Source: Paraburkholderia hiiakae
Lineage (GTDB): Bacteria > Pseudomonadota > Gammaproteobacteria > Burkholderiales > Burkholderiaceae
Length of the DNA: 64,000 bases
Direction of reading: 5' to 3'
NCBI RefSeq assembly: GCF_904848665.1
Contig: NZ_CAJHCQ010000015.1
Coordinates: 62,001 to 126,000 of the forward strand
The stretch's first letter is position 1. The number at the start of each line of letters is the position of its first letter. The notes under the pieces were generated by a model that worked only from the letters and a program-made list of their open reading frames with translations, was not told the origin of the DNA and ran no database searches. Shown one piece after another: positions 43,631 through 52,404 of this stretch. The position numbers were made by a program, and so were the translations under genes.

Positions 43631-45051
43631 GGGGCGCGCGTGCGGTGCGCGCTTCCGCGGCTCCGTTCTTTGCCTTCGCGCTCGCGCTCATTTCCCTTCC
43701 CCGTGACGCCGAGGCGCGTGAGAGCGCCCCGCGCGCGCCAACGCAGTCGCCCGAAATGACCACGTACATCACGCGGCCGGGCGACTCGCTCTACGACATC
43801 GCCACGCGTTACCTGCGCAATCCCGCCGACTGGAAGAAACTCGCGAGCCTCAATCATGTGAGCGCGCCGCGCCGCCTGCAGCCCGGCACGACACTGCGCG
43901 TGCCGGTCGCGCTGCTGCGCCAGGACGGCCTCAGCGCGAAGGTGATCGCCGCGAACGGTCCCGTGCAGCATGCGTTCCGCGCTGGCCCGCTCCTGCCGCT
44001 CACGGTCGGCTCGAGCCTCGTTGAAGGCGATCGGGTGCAGACCGGCCGCAACGGCTTCACCACGCTCGAGCTGGCCGACGGTTCACATATCGCGCTGCCG
44101 CCCGATACCTCGCTCGACCTGGCCACGCTGCGTCGGACCGCGCTCACCGGCGCGACCGACCGCATCGTCGATCTCCATAGCGGTGAGGTGAGCAGCGAGG
44201 TCACGCATGCCACGAAGAAGGACGATCGCTTTCAGATCCGATCGCCTTCCGTGGTGGCCGGCGTGCGCGGCACGCAGTTTCGCGTGAGCTACGACGGCGA
44301 CAAGGGCGCGACGGCGGTCGAAGTGCTGGACGGCGCGGTGGGCGTGGACGCCGACTCGCCGGGCCGCAACCGCCACGGCGCTTACGCACAAGCGCCGGCG
44401 CGTGGCACGCCGCTCGCCGCTTCGGAGCAGCTCGTCGCCGCGCACTACGGCAGCCTCACGCTGGCGGGCCAGCCAGCGGGCGCGCCCGTCACGCTGCTCG
44501 ATGCGCCGGAACTGCTGCACCCGTCCAAAGTGCAGGACGACGACGAAGTGGCCTTCGACATCGCGCCCGTTGCGGGTGCGAGCGCCTACCGCGTGCAGAT
44601 CGGCCGCGATGCGGGCCTGCTCGATATGATCCGCGACACGCGCAGCGCCGACCCGCACGTGTCGTTCGCCGACCTCGCAGACGGCACCTGGTTCGTGCGC
44701 ATCTCCGCCTTCGACGCGCGTGGTCTCGAAGGCATGCCGGCGTCGTATGCGTTCGAGCGCCGGCGCGTGGCGCTCGGCGCGAGCGCCGGCCCCATAGAAG
44801 GCTCGCGCGACTTCGCGTTCCGCTGGTTCATCGACCGCAACGCGCAGAACACGCGCTTTCGCTTCGTGCTCGGCACGACGTCCGATCTGCGTGTGCCGCT
44901 CATCGACCGGACCGACATCACGGCGGGCGAGGCCGTCGTGCGTGACCTGCCGAAGGGCGTGTACTACTGGACGGTGATCGCCGAGCAGTTCGACAACGGC
45001 CATTACTACCAGAAGGCGAGCCCGGTCCAGTCGTTCAGGCTCGACTGGTGA
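43627..45051 (+). CDS. Exported LysM-FecR domain protein
   Basis: The protein has 474 residues with a GTG start overlapping the previous stop (GTGA). A signal peptide ends near DAEAR. A LysM domain lies at about 44-92 (ITRPGDSLYDIATRYLRNPADWKKLASLN). A FecR domain lies at about 115-215 (VEGDRVQTGRNGFTTLELADGS; VVAGVRGTQFRVSYDG). Two fibronectin-like modules follow, each starting with a substrate-like FDIAPVAGASAYRVQIG pattern. It should sit in the periplasm on peptidoglycan and pass a signal to the CHASE2 sensor encoded next. Confidence 0.88.
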   Translation: MRGARAVRASAAPFFAFALALISLPRDAEARESAPRAPTQSPEMTTYITRPGDSLYDIATRYLRNPADWKKLASLNHVSAPRRLQPGTTLRVPVALLRQDGLSAKVIAANGPVQHAFRAGPLLPLTVGSSLVEGDRVQTGRNGFTTLELADGSHIALPPDTSLDLATLRRTALTGATDRIVDLHSGEVSSEVTHATKKDDRFQIRSPSVVAGVRGTQFRVSYDGDKGATAVEVLDGAVGVDADSPGRNRHGAYAQAPARGTPLAASEQLVAAHYGSLTLAGQPAGAPVTLLDAPELLHPSKVQDDDEVAFDIAPVAGASAYRVQIGRDAGLLDMIRDTRSADPHVSFADLADGTWFVRISAFDARGLEGMPASYAFERRRVALGASAGPIEGSRDFAFRWFIDRNAQNTRFRFVLGTTSDLRVPLIDRTDITAGEAVVRDLPKGVYYWTVIAEQFDNGHYYQKASPVQSFRLDW

Positions 45052-47474
45052 CGCAGGCGCGCATGAGCGTAAGGCCGCCCGCGCGCCTTGGCCGCTCCGT
45101 TGGGCGCCGCTTCCTGTTCGAATGGGCCGGCGTGGGTTGCGCGGGCGTCGTCGTGGTCGTGCTGTGCGTGATCTGGCGGCTCACGAGCGGCGCCGACCAT
45201 CTGGTCTATGACCGCTTGCTCTCTGCGCGCTCGCTGCCGGTGTCGCCCGACATCGTGCTCGTGGAGATCGACAATGCGAGCGTCGCCGCGCTCGGGCGCT
45301 GGCCGTGGCCGCGCGAGGTGCATGCGCGGCTCGTCGATCAGCTCGCGAAGGCGGGCGCGGCGGCCATCGTCTACGACGTGCTGTTCACCGAATCGTCGCC
45401 CGACGACGCGCACTTTGCGCAGGCGCTGCGCGCGCGTCCGGCGTTCCTCCCCATTCTCCTCACACCCGCCGACGACACCGGTCACCGCGACGCCGTGCGC
45501 CCGGTCGCGCGGCTCGCGCAGGCGGCCGCCGGCATGGGCCATATCAACCTCGAAGTCGATAGCGACGGCATCGTGCGCAGCGTCGCGCTTTTCGAAGGCG
45601 ACGCGCAGCAGCGCTGGCCGCAACTGATGGTGCCGGTCTGGCGCGCGGTGCGCAGCGGCGCCGTGAAGCTCGCGCATGGCACACCCGCCGCCGCGCAGCG
45701 CGATGACGTGCTGCACGCGGCGGCGCCTGGCACCGAGTCGCGTTTCCTGATTCCGTTCAGCGCGAATTCGCAAACCTACAGCAAGGTCTCGTTCGCCGAC
45801 CTGCTCGAAGGCCGCGTGCCGCTCGAGCAGTTGCGCGGGCGCGTGGCGATCGTCGGCGTGACGGCCTCGGGGCTCTACGACCGCTTCGCCACACCGCTCT
45901 CCGGCACGCTCGGCCCGCTACCCGGCGTGTACGTCCACGCCATCGTGCTCGACACGCTGCTCAACGGCACGGCCATCCAGCCCGCGCCGCCCTTCATGGT
46001 CGTGCTCGCCTCGCTCGCGCCGCTCGTGCTGCTGCTAGCGGGTTTTCTCGTGCTCTCGCCGCTGCGCACGCTGCTGCTGCTCGCGTTCCTGATCGTCGTG
46101 TCGCTCGGCGCGAGCGCGGGCATGCTGCACGGCGCGCGCCTGTGGCTGCCGCCTGTGCCCGCGATCGTCGCGCTGCTCGTCGTCTATCCGGCGTGGAGCT
46201 GGCGCCGCCTCGAAATGACGATGGCCTACCTGCGCAAGGAGCTGCGCCAGCTTGCCGACGAACCCTACCTGCTGCCCGAAGCGCCCACGCAGCGCCGCGA
46301 GTTTGCCGGCGACGCGCTCGCCCAGCAAATGGCGCTCATGGCGCAGGCCGCGCAGCGACTGCAGGACATGCGCCGCTTCGTGTGGGACAGCCTCGATGCC
46401 GTGCCGGAACCGATTCTCGTCGCCGATCTGCGCGGCGTCGTGCTGATCGCGAATCACGCTTCGCGTGCGTATCTCGCCCGCCTGAACGTGAGCGCCGCGG
46501 AAGGGCGCCTGATGCAGGACGTGTTCGTCGACCTCTCGCTCGTCAAGCCGATCGACCCAGCGCCCGACGCGATGGCGTTCGCGCACGCGCACTGGCCCGC
46601 GCCGCTCGACCCGGCGCGCGGCGAATTCGCGGAGCTGATGGAGCGCGGTGTGGAAGTGCGCGCGCGCGACGGCAGCGACTACCTGCTGCGCTACGCGCGC
46701 TGCACGAACGCGCAGGGGCAGGCGGTGGGCTGGATCGCGGGTCTTGTCGACGTGACGGAGCTGCACGACGCCGAACGCCAGCGCGAGGACGCGCTGCGCC
46801 TGCTGTCGCACGACATGCGCTCGCCGCAGGCCTCGATTGTCGCGCTCGTCGAGACGGAGCGCGAACGCGGCACGCTCGCCTCGGAGCCCGTGCGCGGCGT
46901 GATGGAGCGCATCGAGCGCTACGCGCGCCGCTCGCTCAAACTCGCCGACGACTTCGTGCAGCTCGCGCGCGCCGAGTCCCAGGTCTATGCGCTTGAGCCC
47001 ACGAGCCTCGCGGAGCTGGTGATCGACGCGAGCGACGAAGTGTGGCCGCAGGCGCGCGCGAAACGCATCCAGATCGATACGGCGTTCGAAGGCGAGCAGA
47101 TGGGCTGGATCAACGCCGACCGCTCGCTCATGACGCGTGCGCTGGTGAACGTGCTGAACAACGCCGTGAAGTACAGTCCTGCGGATACGCGTATCGTCTG
47201 CTCGATCGGGCTGGACGACCACATTCCGCCGCGAGTGGTCTGCTCGATTCGCGATCAGGGCTACGGCATTGCGCACGAAGACCAGGCGAGGCTCTTCCAG
47301 CCGTTCCAGCGCTTTCACGCGGAGCAGCGGCCCGAGGTGAGCGGCGCGGGGCTCGGCATGGCGTTCGTGAAGACAGTCGTGACGCGCCATGGCGGCGATG
47401 TCCAGCTGGAAAGCGAACCGGGCGAGGGCACCGTTCTGACGATGTCGCTGCCCGCGTTCGACGCGCCGGTTTGA
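45048..47474 (+). CDS. CHASE2-domain sensor histidine kinase
   Basis: The protein has 808 residues with a GTG start overlapping the previous stop by 4 bp. A transmembrane helix (about 25-45) precedes the periplasmic CHASE2 domain (about 55-310; DIVLVEIDNASVAALGRWPWPRE). Two or three transmembrane helices follow (about 320-390). A PAS-like region lies near 440-570. The phosphoacceptor box is LLSHDMRSPQASI (His near 588), and the ATPase has LNNAVKYSP, RDQGYGI and GAGLGMAFVKTVV. It senses a periplasmic signal, probably via the FecR/LysM protein, and phosphorylates the OmpR-type regulator. Confidence 0.92.
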   Translation: MTQARMSVRPPARLGRSVGRRFLFEWAGVGCAGVVVVVLCVIWRLTSGADHLVYDRLLSARSLPVSPDIVLVEIDNASVAALGRWPWPREVHARLVDQLAKAGAAAIVYDVLFTESSPDDAHFAQALRARPAFLPILLTPADDTGHRDAVRPVARLAQAAAGMGHINLEVDSDGIVRSVALFEGDAQQRWPQLMVPVWRAVRSGAVKLAHGTPAAAQRDDVLHAAAPGTESRFLIPFSANSQTYSKVSFADLLEGRVPLEQLRGRVAIVGVTASGLYDRFATPLSGTLGPLPGVYVHAIVLDTLLNGTAIQPAPPFMVVLASLAPLVLLLAGFLVLSPLRTLLLLAFLIVVSLGASAGMLHGARLWLPPVPAIVALLVVYPAWSWRRLEMTMAYLRKELRQLADEPYLLPEAPTQRREFAGDALAQQMALMAQAAQRLQDMRRFVWDSLDAVPEPILVADLRGVVLIANHASRAYLARLNVSAAEGRLMQDVFVDLSLVKPIDPAPDAMAFAHAHWPAPLDPARGEFAELMERGVEVRARDGSDYLLRYARCTNAQGQAVGWIAGLVDVTELHDAERQREDALRLLSHDMRSPQASIVALVETERERGTLASEPVRGVMERIERYARRSLKLADDFVQLARAESQVYALEPTSLAELVIDASDEVWPQARAKRIQIDTAFEGEQMGWINADRSLMTRALVNVLNNAVKYSPADTRIVCSIGLDDHIPPRVVCSIRDQGYGIAHEDQARLFQPFQRFHAEQRPEVSGAGLGMAFVKTVVTRHGGDVQLESEPGEGTVLTMSLPAFDAPV

Positions 47475-47558
47475 GCCGCACGGGGAGTGCCACACGGGGA
47501 GTGCCGCACGGGAAGTGCCGCACGGGCAGTGCCACACTGGAAGTGCCGGACGAGAAGC
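47475..47558 (+). repeat. Six-copy 14-bp tandem repeat
   Basis: Six contiguous 14-bp units lie at 47475-47488, 47489-47502, 47503-47516, 47517-47530, 47531-47544 and 47545-47558. The consensus is about GCCGCACGGGAAGT; the last two copies have drifted. The array begins immediately after the kinase stop codon and ends 26 bp before the lipoprotein start. Phase variation or an intergenic spacer role is possible. Confidence 0.85.
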
Positions 47559-47584
47559 GCATGAATAACCCGATGGAGTGTTTC

Positions 47585-48205
47585 GTGAAGACCGTGCTGT
47601 CGATCTGTCTCCTGCCGATGCTCGTTACTCTCGCCGGATGCGCGGGCGTGACGACCGACGTCGCCGCTACGGGCGCGTTGCCCGCCGCGGCCAGCCAACC
47701 CGCGACCTACCGTTTCGCGCCCACACCCGCCCAGGCCGACGCGGGCGAGATGCTTCCGTACCAGGCGTTGCTAAGCGCTGGCCTCGCGCAGCGCGGCTTC
47801 AACGCGGGGACGACCGAGGCGGCGCGCTATCTCATCTCGGTGGCCTGGGCCACGCGTCCCGCTGATGTGAAGGTCGTCGACGGCGACTGCGGCGCCGGCT
47901 GCGCGCCTGCCGGGGGGCCGTCGTTGCCGTGGTTCGGGCGGCCCTACGTGCATACGTTGACGCTGCGTTTCTTCGCATTGCCCGATGGCGGCGAGCTCTA
48001 CAAGGTCAGCGCCGTCAAGCGCGACCGCAACGCCGACGCACGCGAAGCCGTGCCGTACCTCGTGGCGGGCGCGCTGGCGCGGCTGCCGTACGCCGGCGCG
48101 CCGCAATGGCGCGTCAAGCTGAAGAGTCCGCCCAACGCTGGCACGACGGATCACGCGCCGGGCATGCCGGAAGTGCTCACCGTTTCGCCAGTCGACACGC
48201 AGTAG
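47585..48205 (+). CDS. Lipoprotein, DUF4136-like
   Basis: The protein has 206 residues. The GTG at 47585 follows a GGAG site with 7-nt spacing and gives a clean lipoprotein signal (KTVLSICLLPMLVTLAGC). An ATG at 47561 is the alternative start. The mature part resembles DUF4136-type lipoproteins (RYLISVAWATRPADV; LTLRFFALPDGGELYKVSAVKRD). It probably anchors to the outer membrane. The gene lies downstream of the CHASE2 kinase gene and may be part of that operon, although the tandem repeat separates them. Confidence 0.78.
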   Translation: MKTVLSICLLPMLVTLAGCAGVTTDVAATGALPAAASQPATYRFAPTPAQADAGEMLPYQALLSAGLAQRGFNAGTTEAARYLISVAWATRPADVKVVDGDCGAGCAPAGGPSLPWFGRPYVHTLTLRFFALPDGGELYKVSAVKRDRNADAREAVPYLVAGALARLPYAGAPQWRVKLKSPPNAGTTDHAPGMPEVLTVSPVDTQ

Positions 48206-48304
48206 TTCGGGGCAACTTTCCCCAGGCCGCGCTCGCCTCGAAGGCGCTATGCTGACTCCCGAATCTGGCGCAACGGTCGCGCGCAGACATCACGGGAGTC
48301 GCTC

Positions 48305-48685
48305 ATGTTCGATCACATTGGATTGCGCGTGCAGGATCTCGCACGCAGCCTGCGTTTTTACGAGGCGCTGCTCGCGCCGTTAGGCGTCGTGGTGTGCATG
48401 CACGACGAAACCTATGCCGGACTCGGCCAGCCAGGCGAGCCCAGGCTCTGGCTGCACGCCGTCTCTGCCGACGCCTCGCTTGCGCCACGCGGCGTGCATG
48501 TGGCGTTCGCGGCGGCGACCCGCGCGGCGGTCGTCGGGTTCTACGAAGCGGGCCTGCGCGCTGGCGCGAAAGACAATGGCGGCCCCGGCGTGCGTGCCGA
48601 CTACAGCCCCGACTATTACGCAGCATTCCTGATCGATCCCGACGGCAATAATGTCGAGGCCGTATGCTACGCGCGCGAAGCGTGA
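48305..48685 (+). CDS. VOC-family (glyoxalase/bleomycin-resistance-like) protein
   Basis: The protein has 126 residues. MFDHIGLRVQDLARSLRFYEALLAPLG opens the VOC fold; HVAFAAATRAAVVGFYEAGLRAG and YYAAFLIDPDGNNVEAVCY close it, with the usual His and Glu metal positions. Members bind metal and act in detoxification or ring cleavage; the substrate is unknown. It is convergent with bluB. Confidence 0.88.
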   Translation: MFDHIGLRVQDLARSLRFYEALLAPLGVVVCMHDETYAGLGQPGEPRLWLHAVSADASLAPRGVHVAFAAATRAAVVGFYEAGLRAGAKDNGGPGVRADYSPDYYAAFLIDPDGNNVEAVCYAREA

Positions 48686-48692
48686 GCGGGCG

Positions 48693-49385
48693 TCAGGCGC
48701 CGGGCGTGGCGTGGGGCGCCGCGTTGGGCACGGCGGCCGCCTCATCCTGCGGCCAGCGATTTTCGAACACGCATTCGCCAAGCGGCTTGCGTTCGGCCCA
48801 CTTCTCCATTTCGAGCATCGGCTGCGGATAGAACGCGTCGACCTGACCCACGCACAATATCGCCACCGGCTTGGCGCCGGGCGGCATGGCGAGCAGGGCG
48901 CGCACCTCGTCGACATCGAAGATCGACACCCAGCCCATCCCGAGCCCTTCGGCGCGCGCCGCGAGCCACATGTTCTGGATCGCGCAGGCCACGGAGGCGA
49001 GGTCCATCTCGGGCAGCGTGCGCCGGCCGAAGACGTGGGCTTCGCGGCGATCCATCAGCGCGACCACGAGCACCTCGGCGCAGTCGCGCATGCCTTCCAC
49101 CTTGAGCTTCATGAACTCGTCGCGGCGCTTGCCCAGCGCATCGGCGGTCGCGACGCGTTCGCGCTCGACCGCCGCATGCAGTTGCTCGCGCAACGTGCTG
49201 TCCGTGATGCGCACGATGCGCCAAGGCTGCATGAAGCCCACGCTCGGCGCGTGATGCGCGGCGTCGAGCAGGCGTGCCAATGTCGCCGGATCAACGGGGC
49301 CCGGCGCGAAGTGGCGCATGTCGCGGCGCTCGTAAATCGCACGGTAGACCGCCGCGCGTTCGGCTTCGTCAAAGGGCTGTGCCAT
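48693..49385 (-). CDS. bluB: 5,6-dimethylbenzimidazole synthase
   Basis: The protein has 230 residues of the flavin-destructase nitroreductase family. RRDMRHFAPGPVDPATLARLLDAAHHAPSVGFMQPWRIV matches BluB, as does AIQNMWLAARAEGLGMGWVSIFD. It makes the lower ligand of cobalamin from reduced FMN and oxygen. The ATG at 49385 overlaps the end of cobB by 17 bp, so it belongs to the operon cobE-cobO-cobB-bluB. Confidence 0.92.
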   Translation of the reverse strand: MAQPFDEAERAAVYRAIYERRDMRHFAPGPVDPATLARLLDAAHHAPSVGFMQPWRIVRITDSTLREQLHAAVERERVATADALGKRRDEFMKLKVEGMRDCAEVLVVALMDRREAHVFGRRTLPEMDLASVACAIQNMWLAARAEGLGMGWVSIFDVDEVRALLAMPPGAKPVAILCVGQVDAFYPQPMLEMEKWAERKPLGECVFENRWPQDEAAAVPNAAPHATPGA

Positions 49386-50679
49386 GGAAGAGTGCGGCCG
49401 CGAAAGCCGGGTTGGAGGGCCAGTAAGCGTGCATATAAGTGGCCGCGATCGACCCATGCCGATACAGCGCCTCGCCGGGCGCGCCAGTTTGTGCGTGGCG
49501 TGCCGTGAGCGCGGGCGCAAGCGGCGTGGCGATGCGCGAATAGTGAAATGTGTGGCCGCGCAGCGCGCCATGCGCACCGTCCAGCTGCTGCATGCCGAGC
49601 GCCGCGAAGCGCTTTTGCATGACCGCCTCGCCGGGCAGCAGGCCGAGCATCGGCGTGCGTGTGCCTTCTACGTCGGTTAGTGCATCGAGCAGATAAAGCA
49701 TACCGCCACACTCGGCGACGAGCGGCTTTCCCGCGGATACATGCGCGCGCAACGAATTCGCACTCTGCGTATTGTGCGCGAGCGCCGATGCATGAAGCTC
49801 GGGATAGCCGCCGGGCAAAAAAATCGCGTCGGCGTCGGCGGGCGTGGGCTCGTTCGCGAGCGGCGAGAAGTAGCTTACGCTTGCGCCGAGCGTTTCGAGC
49901 AACGCAATGTTCGCCGGATAGAGAAACGAGAACGCGGCGTCGCGTGCAATGGCGATATGGCGGCCTTCGAGCAGGCGAGGAATTGCTTCGTTATGCGAAG
50001 GATTGGCGAATTCCACCGGGGGCGGCAATTCAGCGAGCGCGGTTTGCGTGAGCGCGTCGGCGGCGCGTTCGATGCGCGCGTCGAGGTCGTCGATCTCCTC
50101 GGCCTGATGCAGGCCGAGATGGCGATCGGGCAGCGCCATCGTCGCTTCGCTCGCGACGTGCCCCAGCCAGCGCACGTCGGCGGGCAACGCCTCCTGCAGC
50201 ATCTGCGCGTGGCGCGGCGAGCCCACGCGATTCGCCAGCACGCCATGAAACGGCACCTCGGGCCGAAAACGCGCGAGACCGAACGAAATTGCGCCGAAGG
50301 TCTGCGCCATCGACTTCGCGCTCACGACAGCGGCCACCGGCACGCCAAACGTGGTGGCGAGATCGGCGCTGCTCGGCGTACCGTCGAACAGGCCCATTAC
50401 GCCTTCGATGAGGATCAGGTCGGCTTCGCGCGCGGCCTGCGCGAGGAGGGCGCGGCACGCTTGTTCGCCTACCATCCACAGGTCGAGCGAGTACACGGGC
50501 GCGCCGCTCGCGCGCGCGAGGATCGTGGGGTCGAGAAAATCCGGCCCGGTCTTGAAGACCCGCACGCGCCGTCCCGCACGGCGGTGCAGGCGCGCGAGGC
50601 CGGCCGTGAGCGTGGTTTTGCCCTGGCCCGAAGCGGGCGCGCTGATGAAAAGCGCGGGGCAGGCAAGCGTTGCGCTCAT
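49369..50679 (-). CDS. cobB: Cobyrinate a,c-diamide synthase (CobB/CbiA)
   Basis: The protein has 436 residues. An N-terminal dethiobiotin-synthetase-like ATPase has the P-loop SAPASGQGKTTLTAGL. A C-terminal glutamine amidotransferase-like domain has its Cys in PLVAECGGMLYLL and His in TYMHAYWPSNP. It amidates the a and c carboxylates of the corrin ring. Its start lies 4 bp past the end of cobO. Confidence 0.93.
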   Translation of the reverse strand: MSATLACPALFISAPASGQGKTTLTAGLARLHRRAGRRVRVFKTGPDFLDPTILARASGAPVYSLDLWMVGEQACRALLAQAAREADLILIEGVMGLFDGTPSSADLATTFGVPVAAVVSAKSMAQTFGAISFGLARFRPEVPFHGVLANRVGSPRHAQMLQEALPADVRWLGHVASEATMALPDRHLGLHQAEEIDDLDARIERAADALTQTALAELPPPVEFANPSHNEAIPRLLEGRHIAIARDAAFSFLYPANIALLETLGASVSYFSPLANEPTPADADAIFLPGGYPELHASALAHNTQSANSLRAHVSAGKPLVAECGGMLYLLDALTDVEGTRTPMLGLLPGEAVMQKRFAALGMQQLDGAHGALRGHTFHYSRIATPLAPALTARHAQTGAPGEALYRHGSIAATYMHAYWPSNPAFAAALFHGTAL

Positions 50680-50683
50680 GCGC

Positions 50684-51289
50684 TTAAAACTCCACGCCCT
50701 TTTGAGCCTTCACGCCTTGCTCGCGATACGGATGCTTCACGAGGCGCATTTCCGTGACGAGGTCGGCGGTTTCGATCAGCGCGTCGGGCGCATGGCGGCC
50801 TGTGACGACCACGTGCACGTGTGGCGCGCGCGACGCGATCACGCCGAGCACTTCGTCGAGCGGCAGGTACTCGTATTTGAGCACCGTGTTGAGTTCGTCG
50901 AGGATCACCATCGCGTAGTCGCCGCTTTCGATCATGCGCTTCGCTTCGTCCCAGCCCTTGCGCGCGGTGGCGATGTCGCCGTCGCGATTCTGCGTGTTCC
51001 AGGTGTAGCCGTCGCCCATGGTCACGAAATCGCAGTGCGCGACGCTGCCGAGAAAGTCGCGTTCGGCCGTGTGCAGCGCGCCCTTGATGAACTGCACGAC
51101 GCCGAGCTTCATGCCGTGACCGAGCATGCGCACGGCCATGCCGAACGCGGCGGTGCTCTTGCCCTTGCCGTTGCCGGTGTTGACGATCAGGAGGCCCTTT
51201 TCGTGCGTCGCGGCGGCCTGCTTTTTCTCGTGGCCCTCGCGGCGGCGTTGCGTCATGCGTTGATGCGATTCGGGATCGGTTTTCATCAT
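50684..51289 (-). CDS. cobO: Cob(I)yrinic acid a,c-diamide adenosyltransferase
   Basis: The protein has 201 residues of the CobO/BtuR/CobA type. The P-loop is NTGNGKGKSTAAFGMAVR; VVQFIKGALHTAERDFL and YAMVILDELNTVLKYEYL are family segments. It attaches the 5-prime-deoxyadenosyl ligand from ATP. The ATG at 51289 overlaps the cobE stop by 4 bp (51286-51289), supporting coupled translation. Confidence 0.93.
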   Translation of the reverse strand: MMKTDPESHQRMTQRRREGHEKKQAAATHEKGLLIVNTGNGKGKSTAAFGMAVRMLGHGMKLGVVQFIKGALHTAERDFLGSVAHCDFVTMGDGYTWNTQNRDGDIATARKGWDEAKRMIESGDYAMVILDELNTVLKYEYLPLDEVLGVIASRAPHVHVVVTGRHAPDALIETADLVTEMRLVKHPYREQGVKAQKGVEF

Positions 51290-51777
51290 CGTGAGTGGGG
51301 TTGTTGCAGGTTTTTCGCGTCTGCGTTTGGCGGGTTTGGCAGCGTGCGTGCGATCGCGACCGTGACGCCGTCGAGCGCCAGCTTGCCGCGCACGAGCGGG
51401 CCGCCGCCCGCCGCGAGACGCGCGCAGGGCTCGCACACGCCGTCCACGCCGAATTGCGCTTGCGCGGCCGCGCAAGGCGGCGCGATTGTGGGCGTCGCGG
51501 CGAGTTGCTCCCGCGTGTACGTATAGAGCGGCAGCGCATGTGCCGCGCAAAACGCGAGCAACGCGGGTTCACCGGCTTTGGCGTCGAGCGTTGCGACGGA
51601 CGTTACGCTTCCAGGCGGCCACGCGCCGAGCGCGGCGCGCACGGCGGCATCGACCTGCGCAAGCGTCACGCCGCGCCGGCAGCCAATGCCGAGCGCGAGC
51701 GCCGGCGCGCGCTGTGCGGGTTCCAGCGTGGCTTCGAATGAGGCTGCGCGCGAGGCGCGATTTTCGACAGGATTCAC
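51286..51777 (-). CDS. cobE: Cobalamin biosynthesis protein CobE (CbiG C-terminal family)
   Basis: The protein has 163 residues. It shows the CobE/CbiG_C pattern: LALGIGCRRGVTLAQVDAAVRAAL and TSVATLDAKAGEPALLAF, and CYS-rich CEPCARLAAG near the end. CobE acts with corrin ring contraction steps but its reaction is not settled. It is the first gene of the minus-strand operon, whose promoter must lie in the region shared with the divergent riboswitch. Confidence 0.85.
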   Translation of the reverse strand: MNPVENRASRAASFEATLEPAQRAPALALGIGCRRGVTLAQVDAAVRAALGAWPPGSVTSVATLDAKAGEPALLAFCAAHALPLYTYTREQLAATPTIAPPCAAAQAQFGVDGVCEPCARLAAGGGPLVRGKLALDGVTVAIARTLPNPPNADAKNLQQPHSR

Positions 51778-51934
51778 GGCGAGAGCGTCGATCGAAGGCG
51801 TGACGGCGAAGGCGAAACAAGCGAAACAGTCATGTTCCGGCCGCTGCCGGATGCGCGCTACGATAGCACACGCTTTTGCGGCTTCCCACGCCTTCCTTGA
51901 CGCACACGCCCCTCGCGCCTACACTCGCTCGCAC
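51778..51934. other. Divergent promoter region between cobE and the cobalamin riboswitch
   Basis: The 157-bp gap should hold promoters in both directions. No clear -10/-35 pair was recognised, and no riboswitch is visible on the cobE side. Confidence 0.4.
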
Positions 51935-52175
51935 TCTGGTGCTCGCGCGCGCGATTCATGATGCGCGCGCAGTTAAACGGGAATCAGGGAGCCATCCCGC
52001 CTCGGGCATGGCCAACCTGAACTGCACCCGCAACGGTACAACGAGCGCGGCGTTCGAACGAATACCGCAAACCGCTTCCATGCTTTACGCAGTCCACGCC
52101 ACTGTGCGAACCGGCCGCAAGGCCGCTCGCGCGGGAAGGCGAAGCGGTGTTTCGTCAGTCCGGATACCGGCCAGA
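51935..52175 (+). ncRNA. Cobalamin (AdoCbl) riboswitch upstream of cobW-cobN
   Basis: Typical elements occur in order: GGGAATCAGGG at 51980-51990, AACCTGAACTGCACCCGCAA at 52014-52033, GCCACTG near 52098, GGGAAGGCG near 52133 and the B12 box CAGTCCGGATACCGGCC at 52156-52172. A short P1 pairing closes it (TCTGG at 51935-51939 with CCAGA at 52171-52175). It should repress the downstream cob genes when adenosylcobalamin is abundant. Confidence 0.93.
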
Positions 52176-52404
52176 TACGTGGGATTCGCGCTGCGGGGAT
52201 GCGGCGCCGGGTCCGTGATTTTCATGCGTCAGCCAGGCGATGCCTGGGTGCGTTTCTGGTCGTTCGTCCCCTGCAGGTTTTTTGAATCGTTGCGCGTGAC
52301 GGCGTTTCCACGGATACGCGCGTGCTCGCTAGACGACACCCGCACGAACGGCCAGCGCGACGCATCATGCCCCGCTATCCGGCCTGGCGCCGAAGGAGCA
52401 CTTC
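52176..52404 (+). promoter_or_regulatory. Riboswitch expression platform/leader of cobW
   Basis: This 229-nt leader joins the aptamer to cobW. It has a small CCAGGC/GCCTGG hairpin at 52233-52247 and a T6 run at 52278-52283, but no perfect terminator. A GAAGGAG ribosome-binding site lies before the ATG at 52405. Whether control is by termination or by blocking translation cannot be told by eye. Confidence 0.45.

Noticed and set aside
47475..47558. CRISPR array
   Set aside because: Units are contiguous 14-mers without spacers and no cas genes are nearby.
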